From: Lotus japonicus | Taxonomy: Eukaryota > Streptophyta > Magnoliopsida > Fabales > Fabaceae | Assembly: GCF_012489685.1 (NCBI RefSeq) | Contig: NC_080043.1 | Location: 61,869,920 to 61,933,919, forward strand | Reading direction: 5' to 3' | DNA length: 64,000 nucleotides | Part shown: positions 54,517 through 64,000 of the stretch, piece after piece | Numbering within the stretch: position 1 is the first letter of the stretch | Layout of the letters: every line of letters begins with the position of its first letter | Notes under the pieces: model-generated | What the model was told of the DNA's origin: nothing | What the model saw: only the letters and a program-made list of their open reading frames with translations | Databases searched by the model: none | Translations under genes and position numbers: made by a program

Positions 54517-57500
54517 TGTAACGCCCCGAATTTCGGGTGTCACTTTAGTAACCTATCAAAGTAAATATGCAATATTTTCCAAAAGAATGTATAAACACTA
54601 GTATATCTTTTTTTTCTTTTCAAATGTATTTCCAAAACATGTCATGCATACTCCCAACTACAAAACCTAACCAATAGAAACAACTCAACAAAAAACCTAT
54701 TATGCAATGACACCATAAATCCGACATACTCCCTACGATCTCCACATCGGGGAACCGCCGGAAAGCAAAACATCGGAACCTACCCGGAAACTCAAATATA
54801 AATTCCTAAAAATTATTAGGCAAGCTTAAACCAATAACGGTAAGCTCTCTAACCCAAGGCTCTAACCTTAAACCCGACTCTACTCTTCATGTCTTCCACT
54901 AATCTTCAAGTCTTCAGCTCCGACTCGTACAAAAGTCAAGCTTCATCGAGGGTTCTCCATCGCCTAATAGCGTTAAGCGCCCAAACAACAAGTAGCAAAT
55001 AGAAAGGGTTAACTCCATGCAATTACCACGTATAAAAGAGAAAATCATGCTATTCAAATTTAATTACCTAGCATGGTAAATAAACTAGCAACTTAAGTTA
55101 ATCCAGATATCAACAAAACCAGCAATATAACTAAACTCATATATCAACAACTTAACATAGATTAACTCAGATAATAATAACCTCAACAATATAACATCAA
55201 ATCAGATATCAATAACCAATAACTAAAATCCAACAACATAGGGTCAGGTGTTAGTTCCCTATAATGCAACTATATGCTTCTACCAAAATGGATCGATCAA
55301 CAACGTCTCTCAAGACGAGACAATCACGCGGGACCACACCCACCTCATTGCCACTTAACGCCACTCCGGACGGGACAATAGCGTGGGACCACACCCACCT
55401 CATCGCCACTTTAGAACATCTCGAAAGATGAGACAATCCCGCGGGACCACACCCACCTCATTGCCACTTTATAACGCCTTGAAAGACGGGACAATCACGT
55501 GGGACCACACCCACCTCATCGCCACTTAAGAACCAAAGCCTATATGCCAAGTCAGTCAACAACAATCCCCAAACCAATGATTAATTCGGAGTAACCACAT
55601 GTTATTCCTATTATCAACGAACATAACTCAATTCAATTGCATACCAACTCAGTTCAATGACAGAAACCAGTAAACAGCCGAAGCCTCTCAGAAAACGGAG
55701 ACACACGTCTCAATAAGTTTACTCGGCCGAAGCCTCCAGAAAACATTTGGCACAAGCCTCAGAAACAATCAACATAAGCAAGCATAATAAACATAATCAT
55801 CTGCCAATCAATATAAACATCTTCATCTCAAACACAGGCAGTGCGATAAAAGCATGCAAGACTCAAAGACGCTCTAAAACCGAGTTACCCTTACCTTAGC
55901 CAATTTTCTTCCTAAACTGCAACTCCAATCCTATCACATCTTTGTTTTCCGCGTCGGCTCGCTTCCTTCTATTCTTTAGCTTCGTCGCAAGGCACTTTCG
56001 TCCTTCGTACCCTTCACAAGTTCACATACTAAACCTTAGCCTCTAAAGTCACATCTAAAGTTTCAGAACAAACTTAGCCAATCTTTCTAGCTCACTTAGG
56101 CTAAATGCACAAACTTTATGTTTCAAGGACTAAAGTCCAAAGAAAATATTTGTGAGTTTTAAAGAAAGGTCCTTAAAAAAACACATTTCGCAAACAACTC
56201 CTCAACTTTTAAATAATTCAACCCTAGTCCCTTGATAAGCACATAATCACGAAAAGGTCCTCACATAAAAGTAAGTTATTTTTCAACCCTCAATCTTTTA
56301 TAAATTTACCAAACAAACCCCAAGACTTTTAAAACTCCGGTTTAACCCAAAACTTCTCAGCCTCTTGTGCTTTAATCCTAAAGTTTTCCCATAATAAACT
56401 TTTAGTCCATAAACTTAACTTATGATTTTCACTAAACAAAAACAAGTTTCAGAATTGATTTTCCAAACCCAAAACACATGCCATAGGCTCGGCCACATCT
56501 ACATAACCATGTATAAATTTTCCTTTTTCCTAAAATCACTTCCAAAGCCATTTCTTTTACATTTAAAAATAAATAATCAAGGCTTAAATTAAAATCATTA
56601 AAATCTCAAAATCACTTAACTCAAAAAAACAACTTTTTAGAAAACTAATCGGTGAAATCCATAGATCCGGAGATGGGGAATAACATTTGTAAAAGCATTT
56701 TGGATGAAAGTCATTTTTTAAAAAGCATAACAAATCAAAACTCAAACTTTACCCATAAGAACATGATAAAAAAAGAGAAGAGGCTTTACCATAAAATTGG
56801 AAGATGAAGATGATGGTGGTTTGCTTCAAGAGAAAGAAATGGTGGTGTGGTGACTTGCTGCAAGAGAGGAAAGCAAGGTGGAAGCCATAGTTGTTTCATG
56901 GGGGTGGCTCACGAAAATAAAGAAGAAGATGATGTTGTTGGTGGCTGGTGATTGCACGTAATGGAGAAGAAGAAATCAGCATATATGGTGATGAAGTTGG
57001 CATGGAAGAAATGAAGAAAAAGGAATGGGTGCTGGTGGTGCACGTTGGAAAAGAAAATAATTAGAGAGAATAATGAAAAGAAATGGTACCCTGGCAACAA
57101 GAGAAAAGAAAGGAAGTAACATGAATAAGGAAATGAAATGGGTCTGCTGCAGCAAAAGAAAGAAAATGGAAAGAAAGGAGAATGGATGGGTGTGTCGAGT
57201 ATGACAGTGGATGGGGGATAAGGATGGTGAGATATATATATATAGAAATAGAGAAGAAGAAGAAGAAAGATAATTATGAAGAGAAAGAAGGAAAAGTCAG
57301 AATTGAGCAAGACAGTCGATGAGAATGAGAGGGAGGAAATTTGATTGGTGGCAGCTTGACATGTGGGACGTGGAGGAGGGATATCCAACGAAAAATGAGA
57401 AGATATTTACTAATCGGTACAAATTGATTTGGACACTGAATGATTTAGCTCATAGAGTTAAGAGAAAAATATAAGAGTGATATATTATTCTATCAAAAAT

Positions 57501-58064
57501 TATGAGGAACTCTATGAAATGATAAAATATAAATTTGAATCACTTTGAGCAAAATAAAATGATTCATGCACCAAGAAATGAGTAGAAACAGAGCTAAAGA
57601 ATAATTGCGAGACAATTAGAACAAATATGACGTCATCATATTATGCGTTTAAGCTAAGTATGAATTATAGGAAAATTACAATAGTGATTATTATCATTTG
57701 AGGATAAAATATTTTGGAAACGACCTGCTCCAAAATCTGACACAAAACTGATTAAGGAAATATTCTCCGGATGAGAAAACTCCATTCACGGAAAAGATTT
57801 ATAGAGATGAAAGGATTAAAACAACGCGGACAAAAACTCCGAAAGGAGCTTCGAACACGGTTCAGGGTCTCGCAAGTCCCTGCGGAGATAAAGTCTAACT
57901 TTATCGGATTTCCGGAAAGCGAAACATATCGATCTTACAGTCAAAAGTTTTGTAATGGAACACTTGCCATAAACAAACATAAAAACAACAGAATATAAAC
58001 ACTCAATTAAATTAATAAATCGAAAATAAATCAATAATCTAGTTATTTAATTCAGGGTCTTACA
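54517..58064 (+). mobile_element. Solo LTR B (3,548 bp) in Gypsy2 protease
   Basis: It begins TGTAACGCCCCG and ends GGGTCTTACA. The flanking pentamers GTATT (54512-54516) and GTATC (58065-58069) differ at one base and are probably the target duplication. There is no gag or pol. It belongs to the same family as solo LTR C (inverted, 59898-63371) and is related to solo LTR A at the ends. It holds four 55-59 bp tandem repeats (55320-55530) and an AT-rich TATA-like run near 57231-57246. Confidence 0.88.
55320..55530 (+). repeat. Four tandem 55-59 bp repeats in solo LTR B
   Basis: The core GGACCACACCCACCTCAT recurs at 55331, 55386, 55443 and 55502, each followed by YGCCACTT and preceded by GACAAT. 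The equivalent array in solo LTR C also has four units. Confidence 0.9.
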
Positions 58065-58265
58065 GTATCCATGTATATGAAAGCAAATCACTATCTGTCA
58101 GCCCGAGCTTGTCGAACGCATCGCCATAAATGAGATTAGCCGAGCTACCTTGATCCAAAAGCACTCGCCTAATATTAAAACTATTCACCCGCACTTGGAC
58201 CACTATCGGATCATCTTTATGCGGCTTAATACCATCAAAATCGGCCTTTGAGATTGTGATGTTGG
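58065..58265 (-). pseudogene. Gypsy2 protease fragment
   Basis: The minus strand reads VLLDQGSSANLIY, the retropepsin active-site region (D-Q-G-S-S variant usual in Tat elements), preceded by DDPIVVQVRV. Solo LTR B is inserted shortly after it. The remainder continues at 54511 downward with stops. Confidence 0.7.
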
Positions 58266-58270
58266 GATGA

Positions 58271-59702
58271 TCAAAGGCTTGCCACCTCTGCCCCGCGCAC
58301 CCTTGTTACTAGAGTTTCCTTCTTCTCCTCCCTCGCTGGTGCTTGCTGGCGTTCATTCCTTTGCACAAAACGCTTCAAGTGTCCGGCTCTTATCAGCTTC
58401 TCAATTTCTCGCTTCAAGGTATATAAATCATCAGTGTTATGTTCCACCGCGCAATGATACTCGCACCACTTGTTTGTGTCAACGTCCCTTGGCTGGGCGC
58501 TTTGCCAACTCGAGATCGCCCACCATATTTTCATCCTTGATCTCACAAAAAATATCCGTCAAATTTGTGTTAAGCTCCAAATTATCTTCATCTCGCCGCG
58601 AGGCAGGTTGTCGTTGCTGCCAAGGACGTAGATATTCAAAAGATCCCCGAGTATAGTAAGGATCCTGTCTTGCCGGTTTTGCCATTTGTAGGGCCTTTCC
58701 CTCTCGATGCTTTCTCTTCTCGCCACGCTCGCCACCATTCCATTCCTTAAGAACATTCTTGGACGATGCTCCATCCTACTCTATCTTTTCCCTCTGGCGC
58801 TTAAATGCCTCGTCTCTTCCTCCAAAATGTTCATGTGCGCCCTCGCCCTATCTTCCGCCATTGAAGACGCCGACTTCCCACTCAACTTGTTATTCAGAGA
58901 ACTAGAGCACAAACCATATTTAAACGCCTGAGCACAAGCGTCAGGCATCAAATCTTGTCCATCTTTTTGGCGAATGTTAAATAAGTCATTAAGTGTCACC
59001 TTATGGATTTTATTCGCCGAGAATTGAACCAAAACATTTGAAGAAAATTCTCTGAAATTCGATATAGATCCTGGCGGTAGAGTAGTAAACCAATCCATCA
59101 TCGTTGACTTGAAAGTAGATGAAAACATTCTACATTTCACAGCATTAGTAACAACACTAACCACCATTTTTGTGTTGAAGTACAAGAGATGATCCTTAGA
59201 ATCAATATCAACACTGTAAGAGTCCAACACCAAGGTTTTCATATTCTCCGGGATAGCCACATTCTCCACCGTTGCAGAAAAAGGACGAAAATCAGCCACA
59301 ATCTCCGCTTCCCGTACTCCATCATCTTGTTATTTGTACTGGAGATAATCAAGCTGAGCTTGCAGATGCTCGTTACAATGCTAAATATCCCCAATATTAT
59401 GCATCATCATCTCCTAATCCTCTTGCATTACCATGAGCTGCGGAGGTGGCGACGAAGAGTGCGATGGTGATCGCGGTGGCGTAGGTGGCGGTGGAGGAGG
59501 TGGTGGAGGCGGTGGAGATGGCGGTTGATCATGATTTCCCGGATCTAGAACGCGGTTGAGCGAATCTGGCTCGTGATTGTTCAGATCTGGTACATAAAAG
59601 ACTCAATCGTTCCTCTCCAAACCTGGCTGCCGATATCGCCGCAGTGGCAAGTTGCGCCGTCGTTCCAGTGAGTTCCGCCACCGTCCTTTGCAAGTATCCA
59701 TG
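58271..59702 (-). pseudogene. gag: Gypsy2 gag, several frameshifts
   Basis: The likely start is near 59702 (MDTCKGRW). A proline-rich stretch (59540-59450) follows, then the gag domain in frame 59299-58781: DSYSVDIDSKDHLLYFNTKM and WFTTLPPGSI. Three frame changes follow. The last frame contains WCEYHCAVEHNTDDLYTLK, equivalent to the C-x-x-H...H-DT-DC zinc-like motif of these gags but lacking the final Cys (Leu instead). It is clearly non-functional. Confidence 0.75.
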
Positions 59703-59773
59703 GAAATCAAAGAAAAAACCAGCTCGTAATCAGCACAAAGCTTATACATGGAATCTGGAAATCGAAATTTTAC

Positions 59774-59795
59774 GGATCCCACAGACGGCGTTAAA
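59774..59795 (-). other. Gypsy2 primer-binding site (decayed)
   Basis: On the minus strand TTTTAACGCCGTCTGTGGGA follows the 5' LTR. The usual plant gypsy site TGGCGCCGTCTGTGGG is recognisable with the first bases changed. Confidence 0.6.
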
Positions 59796-59796
59796 A

Positions 59797-59897
59797 TGTT
59801 ACGGTAATGAACAGGCAAAGAAGGAGTATACCCCAAACCCTAACATAGTTTAGTAAATGGTAATAGTCTAATTCAGTTGATTAATGAGTCCCATTGT
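59797..59897 (-). repeat. Gypsy2 5' LTR, inner part
   Basis: The segment TGTTACGGTAATGAAC... up to the insertion site ATTGT of solo LTR C matches the left LTR on either side of Copia2. Confidence 0.8.
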
Positions 59898-62800
59898 TGT
59901 AAGACCCTGAATTAAATAACTAGATTATTGATTTATTTTCGATTTATTAATTTAATTGAGTATTTATATTCTATTGTTTTTATGTTTGTTTATGGCAAGT
60001 GTTCCATTACAAAACTTTTGACTGTAAGATCGATATGTTTCGCTTTCCGGAAATCCGATAAAGTTAGACCTTATCTCCGCAGGGACTTGCGAGACCCTGA
60101 ACCGTGTTCGAAGCTCCTTGCGGAGTTTTTGTCCGCGTTGTTTTAATCCTTTCATCTCTATAAATCTTTTCCGTGAATGAAGTTTTCTCATCCGGAGAAT
60201 ATTTCCTTAATCAGTTTTGTGTCAGATTTTGGAGCAGGTCGTTTCCAAAATATTTTCTCCTCAAATGATAATAATCACTATTGTCATTTTCCTATAATTC
60301 ATACTTAGCTTAAACGCATAATATGACGACGTCATATTTGTTCTAATTATCTCGCAATTATTCTTTAGCTCTGTTTCTACTCATTTCTTGGTGCATGAAT
60401 CATTTTATTTTGCTCAAAGTGATTCAAATTTATATTTTATCATTTCATAGAGTTCCTCATAATTTTTGATATAATAATATATCACTCTTATATTTTTCTC
60501 TTAATTCTATGAGCTAAATCATTCAGTGTCCAAATTAATTTGTACCGATTAGTAAATATCTTCTCATTTATCCTTGGATATCCCTCTCCACGTCCCACAT
60601 GTCAAGGTACCACCAATCAGATTTCCAACCTCTCATTCTCGTCCACTCTCTTTGACTTTTCCTTCTTTCTCTTCATAATATCTTTCTTTCTTCTTCTGCA
60701 ACAAACTTCTCTTTTCTTCTTCTTCCTCTTTTCTTTTATTCCTTGCAGCACTTCTTCCTTCTTTCATTTCTTTTGCTGAAGCACCCACACCACCATGGTA
60801 CCTCTCACTCACGTCCCCTTCTCCCTCTCCACGAGATGCTACCGCTGGCTACCATCACCATGTCTTCTTCCTCTCAACACCATCGTCCCTCCTCCTCACC
60901 GTGGCTGTATGTCCAGCCAAGAGCCACCACCACCTTGACTTTTCTTCTCTTTGGACAACCAACCCATGAGCCACCACCATATACAAAAGCTCCGACCATG
61001 GCCACTCCAAACAGCCATGAACACGCGAGCACCACAGCCACCGCTGGTCACCACCGCCACGCCTCCTTTCATGAGCGAACCACCATGTCTTCTCCAATCT
61101 TCAAGGCTGAAGCCATTTTTCCTCAAAGCTTTCCTTTTTCGTGCTTTTCTCCTCTCACACAAAGAACAAACAAGGTAGCTTATGTCAAGGGCTTCAAACC
61201 TATGCTTTTAGTTTTCAATTTGGTTAAGTTTTGAAAATGTTGTGCTAAAAAGTTGTTTGGACCTCTTTCTACTCTTTGCTAAGCTTAATCTTTATGTGGA
61301 CAGTTTTGTGGTGATGCAAAGTTTTTGAGGAAAAGATGAGAAAAGTTTGTTATGTGACTGTTAAAAATTAAGTTTTGAGTTAGTGATTCTAGTATGTTAT
61401 TCCTAGTGGTAATAGCTTTCTATTAATGTAAATATTTTATGAAAAAGTTGAAATTTTACTCATAAGTGATTTTGGAAAAAAATAGCTTTTCATAGAAAGG
61501 GTTGGAAAAGATTGTTCTTGGAATTTTTCTAAGCTTAGGCATGTAATTTATTTTGTGAAACATCAATTCTTGAAAATTTCTTAAATTGTATGAAAAGAAT
61601 TTTGGGGCCTAAAACACAACATGCTTAGAAGTTTTGGGTTAAACTTGAGTTTTAAAAGTCTTGAGGTTTGTTTGATAAATTTATTAAAGATTGAGGGTTG
61701 AAAAAGAACTTACTTTTATGTGAGGACCTTTTCGTGATTATGTGCTTGTCAAGGGACTAGAGTTGAATTACTTAAAAGTTGAGGAGTTGTTTTCTAAATG
61801 GGCATTTAAAGGGGCTTTTCTTTAAAACACAAATATTTTATCTTTGGACTTTAGTCCTTGAAACATAAAGTTTGTGCATTTAGCCTAAGTGAGCGAGAAA
61901 GATTGGCTAAGTTTGTTATGGAACTTTAGATGTGACTTTAGAGGCTAAGGTTTAGTATGTGAACTTGTGAAGGGTACGAAGGACGAAAGCGCCTTGCGAC
62001 GAAGCTAAGGAATAGAAGGAAGCGAGCCGACGCGAAAAACAAAGATGAGATAGGATTGGAGTTGCAGTTTAGGAAGAAAATTGGCTAAGGTAAGGGTAAC
62101 TCGGTTTTAGAGCGTCTTTGAGTCTTGCATGCTTTTATCGCACTGCCTGTGTTTGAGATGAAGATGTTTATATTGATTGGCAGATGATTATGATTATTAT
62201 GCTGAATTTGGAAAATGTTTTCTGAGAGGCTTCGGCCGTTTACTGGTTTCTGTCGTTACTGCTTCCTAGTGGATGGAACATGTGGTTACTTTGGATTGGT
62301 CCTTGGGTGGGCTTTGTTATTGTCTGACTTGGCATATAGGGCTTGAGTCAAGTGGCGATGAGGAGGTGTGTCCTATCATTGTCCCATCTTGCGAGGTGCT
62401 AAGTGGCGATCAGGAGGTGTGTCCTATGATTGTCCCGTCTTGTGTGACGTTAAGTGGCGATTAGGAGGTGTGTCCTATGATTGTCCCGTCATGTATGACG
62501 TTATAAGTGGCGATGAGGAGGTGTGTCCTATCATTGTCCCGTCTTGAGAGACGATATTGATCGATCCATTTTGTTAGCAGCATATAGTTGCATTATAGGG
62601 AACTAACACCTGACCCTATGTTGTTGGATTTTCGTATTGGTTTATTGATATCTGATTTGATGTTACATTGTTGAGGTTATTATTATCTGAGTCCGATTTA
62701 TGTTTAAGTTGTTGATATATGAGTTGAGTTATGTTGCTAGTTATTTACCATGCCAGGTAATTAAATTCGAACAGCATGATTTTCTCTTTATACATGGTAA

Positions 62801-63371
62801 TTGCATGGAGTTAACCCTTTCTATTTGCTACTTGTTGTTTGGGCGCTTAACGCTATTAGGCGATGGAGAATCTTCGATGAAGGTTGACCTTCGTACGAGT
62901 TCGAGATGAGGACTTGAAGAATTATGGAAGACTCAAAGAATAGAGTCGGGTCTAGGGATAGAGCCTTGGGTTAGAGAGCTTACCGTTATTGGTGTAAGGT
63001 TGCATAATGATTTTATGAATTTATATTTGAGGTTTCGGGTAGGTTCCGATGCATTGCTTTCCTGCGGTTCCCCGATGTGGAGATCGTAGGGAGTATTTCG
63101 GATTTATGGTGTCATTGCATAATAGGTTCTTTGTTGAGTTGTTTCTATTGGTTAGGTTTTGTAGGTTGGGTGATTTCGGGTTTACTTTCGGGTACTTGCC
63201 TTGTTCAAGGCTTGATGTAAATCCCATTGTAGTTGGGAGTATGCATGACATGTTTTGGAAATACAATTGAAAAGAAAAAAATAATACTCGTGTTTATGTA
63301 TCATTTTGGAAAACATTGCATATTTACTTTAATAGGTTACTAAAGTGACACCCGAAATTCGGGGCGTTACA
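59898..63371 (-). mobile_element. Solo LTR C (3,474 bp), inverted relative to B
   Basis: On the minus strand it begins TGTAACGCCCCG and ends GGGTCTTACA, with a perfect duplication ATTGT at 59893-59897 and 63372-63376. It is the same family as B: about 190 bp compared by hand near their 3' ends (B 57720-57910, C 60240-60050) differ at about 3 positions. The middle (about 60600-61200) is more divergent. Frames inside, such as 60743-61234, are His/Pro-rich and not credible genes. It has four tandem repeats at 62350-62570. Confidence 0.9.
62350..62570 (-). repeat. Four tandem 51-53 bp repeats in solo LTR C
   Basis: AGGAGGTGTGTCCTAT recurs at 62361, 62412, 62463 and 62516, each preceded by AGTGGCGAT and followed by ATTGTCCC. 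It is the counterpart of the array in solo LTR B. Confidence 0.9.
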
Positions 63372-63376
63372 ATTGT

Positions 63377-63623
63377 CCCTTACATTGAATGTCAAGTCCC
63401 CTTTTATAGAGGTTACCTGGCCCTAATTTCAACTCTAATGGGCTTGTTGGGTCGTACTACTCTAGGCCCAACTCCCTTACATGTGCTCCTCGCCCTACAC
63501 GGTTGCCCGAGAGGAGAGGTCTACTAATTTCCTAAGTCAACCAATTGTCCCTTGGCGAGCGAAACTCTGAGCCCCACTGCCCCTGGGCGAGTCCCTCTAA
63601 GGCATGGGGGGCTCGCCCAGTCA
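63377..63623 (-). repeat. Gypsy2 5' LTR, outer part
   Basis: It continues the LTR after solo LTR C, ending GGGGGCTCGCCCAGTCA. It matches 53018-53271. Confidence 0.8.
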
Positions 63624-64000
63624 AGTTTACTACCGTTGCTTGAGATGTTTTATAACCAACATTACTTCTATGTAACCAAGGATAGCAAGTTTTGAAACTA
63701 TTTCTTTTTTGAAGGTCTGTTTTTCCGTTCTCATAATACGTAATAATGTAACCAAGGATAACAAGTTTTGATATATTGCTCTTAATATAAGTTTATACAA
63801 GAGATGAACAATTGCTTAATGCTTCTATTTTGAATTTTGGTTTTGTTTTGCTATGTTCATTTAGGTTTGCGGACCTGCGTCTTATTCCCACTTGCAAGGA
63901 AATTTTCTAAGCATTTTGTTTTAATATTTGGTTAGTTTAAAAGGAAATGACATCTACTTCAACAGTGCAATTGTCAGTTAAAAGTGATAAGATGTTACTT
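63624..64000. other. Right flank, no gene seen
   Basis: AT-rich sequence. TAATGTAACCAAGGATA-CAAGTTTTGA occurs twice (about 63668-63695 and 63744-63771), a short direct repeat. No protein-like frame or RNA gene was recognised. Confidence 0.5.

Larger units (their letters stand above)
40819..63623 (-). mobile_element. Gypsy2: decayed, internally deleted Tat-type Ty3/gypsy element, minus strand
   Basis: In its own direction: 5' LTR (63623-59797, split by solo LTR C), primer site, gag, protease (split by solo LTR B), RT cut off at 53321-53328, then the 3' LTR (53271-40819, split by Copia2). Each LTR is about 350 bp once insertions are removed, and they match (for example TAAATGGTAATAGTCTAATT at 52979 and 59853). 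Flanks GGTTT (40814-40818) and AGTTT (63624-63628) may be a decayed target duplication. RNase H, integrase and any antisense gene are missing. RT motifs are of Tat type (DLDKACPKDSYPLPSIDKL). Confidence 0.8.

Noticed and set aside
56909..57388. 159-codon Phe/Leu-rich frame on the minus strand in solo LTR B
   Set aside because: It comes from A/G-rich LTR DNA, is not conserved as a frame in solo LTR C, and has no recognisable domain.
60743..61234. 163-codon His/Pro/Ser-rich + strand frame in solo LTR C
   Set aside because: Composition reflects CCA/CAC-rich repeats, and the matching part of solo LTR B is not open.
1..64000. CRISPR arrays, rRNA or tRNA genes, bacterial operons
   Set aside because: The repeats found are tandem arrays in LTRs without spacers, no tRNA cloverleaf or rRNA sequence was recognised, and all coding content is plant retroelement-like. 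Primer-binding sites match only tRNA 3' ends.

Overview
This is a block of nested transposable elements from a plant nuclear genome, most likely a dicot and probably a legume. The Sirevirus and Tat-type protein sequences resemble legume copies to my eye, but no species can be named from sequence alone. I find no complete ordinary host gene, no rRNA or tRNA gene and no CRISPR array. Nearly everything is explained by LTR retrotransposons inserted into one another, with LINE pieces, DNA-transposon remnants and a few decayed gene fragments between them.

Layout. 1-1191 is AT-rich flank. 1192-31050 is one Ty3/gypsy element of the Tat (Ogre/Retand-like) lineage on the + strand, here 'Gypsy1', bounded by two 813-bp LTRs and the target duplication CTAGT. 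It is interrupted by a 3.6-kb solo LTR in gag (3314-6923, duplication AACAG) and by a complete Ty1/copia Sirevirus on the minus strand, 'Copia1' (18097-30203, duplication AAGCA). 31056-40818 is older sequence: repeats, nested LINE ends, a hAT-like element, small gene fragments, a 1.3-kb solo LTR (37218-38548, GCTGC), a hAT transposase remnant and a fragment carrying the start of another antisense gene. 40819-63623 is a decayed, internally deleted minus-strand Tat-type element, 'Gypsy2'. Its left LTR holds a second complete Sirevirus, 'Copia2' (40867-52963, CCTAG). Its protease holds solo LTR B (54517-58064), and its right LTR holds solo LTR C (59898-63371, ATTGT), which is inverted relative to B. 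63624-64000 is flank.

Accessory genes are the most interesting content. Besides gag-pol, Gypsy1 carries two genes on the opposite strand. One is a five-exon gene (17692-13962) whose exons join in frame into about 1,138 residues: a plant mobile domain (PMD)-like N-terminus, basic linkers and a coiled-coil tail. The other is a 161-residue helical protein (13508-13023). Both Sireviruses carry a large envelope-like gene in the sense direction and a 130-residue helical protein in antisense, the latter with its own TATA box and AATAAA signal in both copies. The small antisense proteins of the Tat element and of the Sireviruses look alike (MAS start, AF-x-x-DLF near residue 15-20, VK-x-x-L-x-EFL in the middle, PF end). 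This suggests that one accessory gene type is shared by two retrotransposon superfamilies. This is the best candidate here for an undescribed system.

Condition and relative age. By hand comparison, LTR pairs differ by about 0.2% in Copia1 (2 substitutions), about 0.9% in Gypsy1 (7) and about 1.5% in Copia2 (about 18), which agrees with the nesting order. Copia1 has intact gag and pol but a broken envelope-like gene. Copia2 has an intact envelope-like gene but a stop codon in pol.
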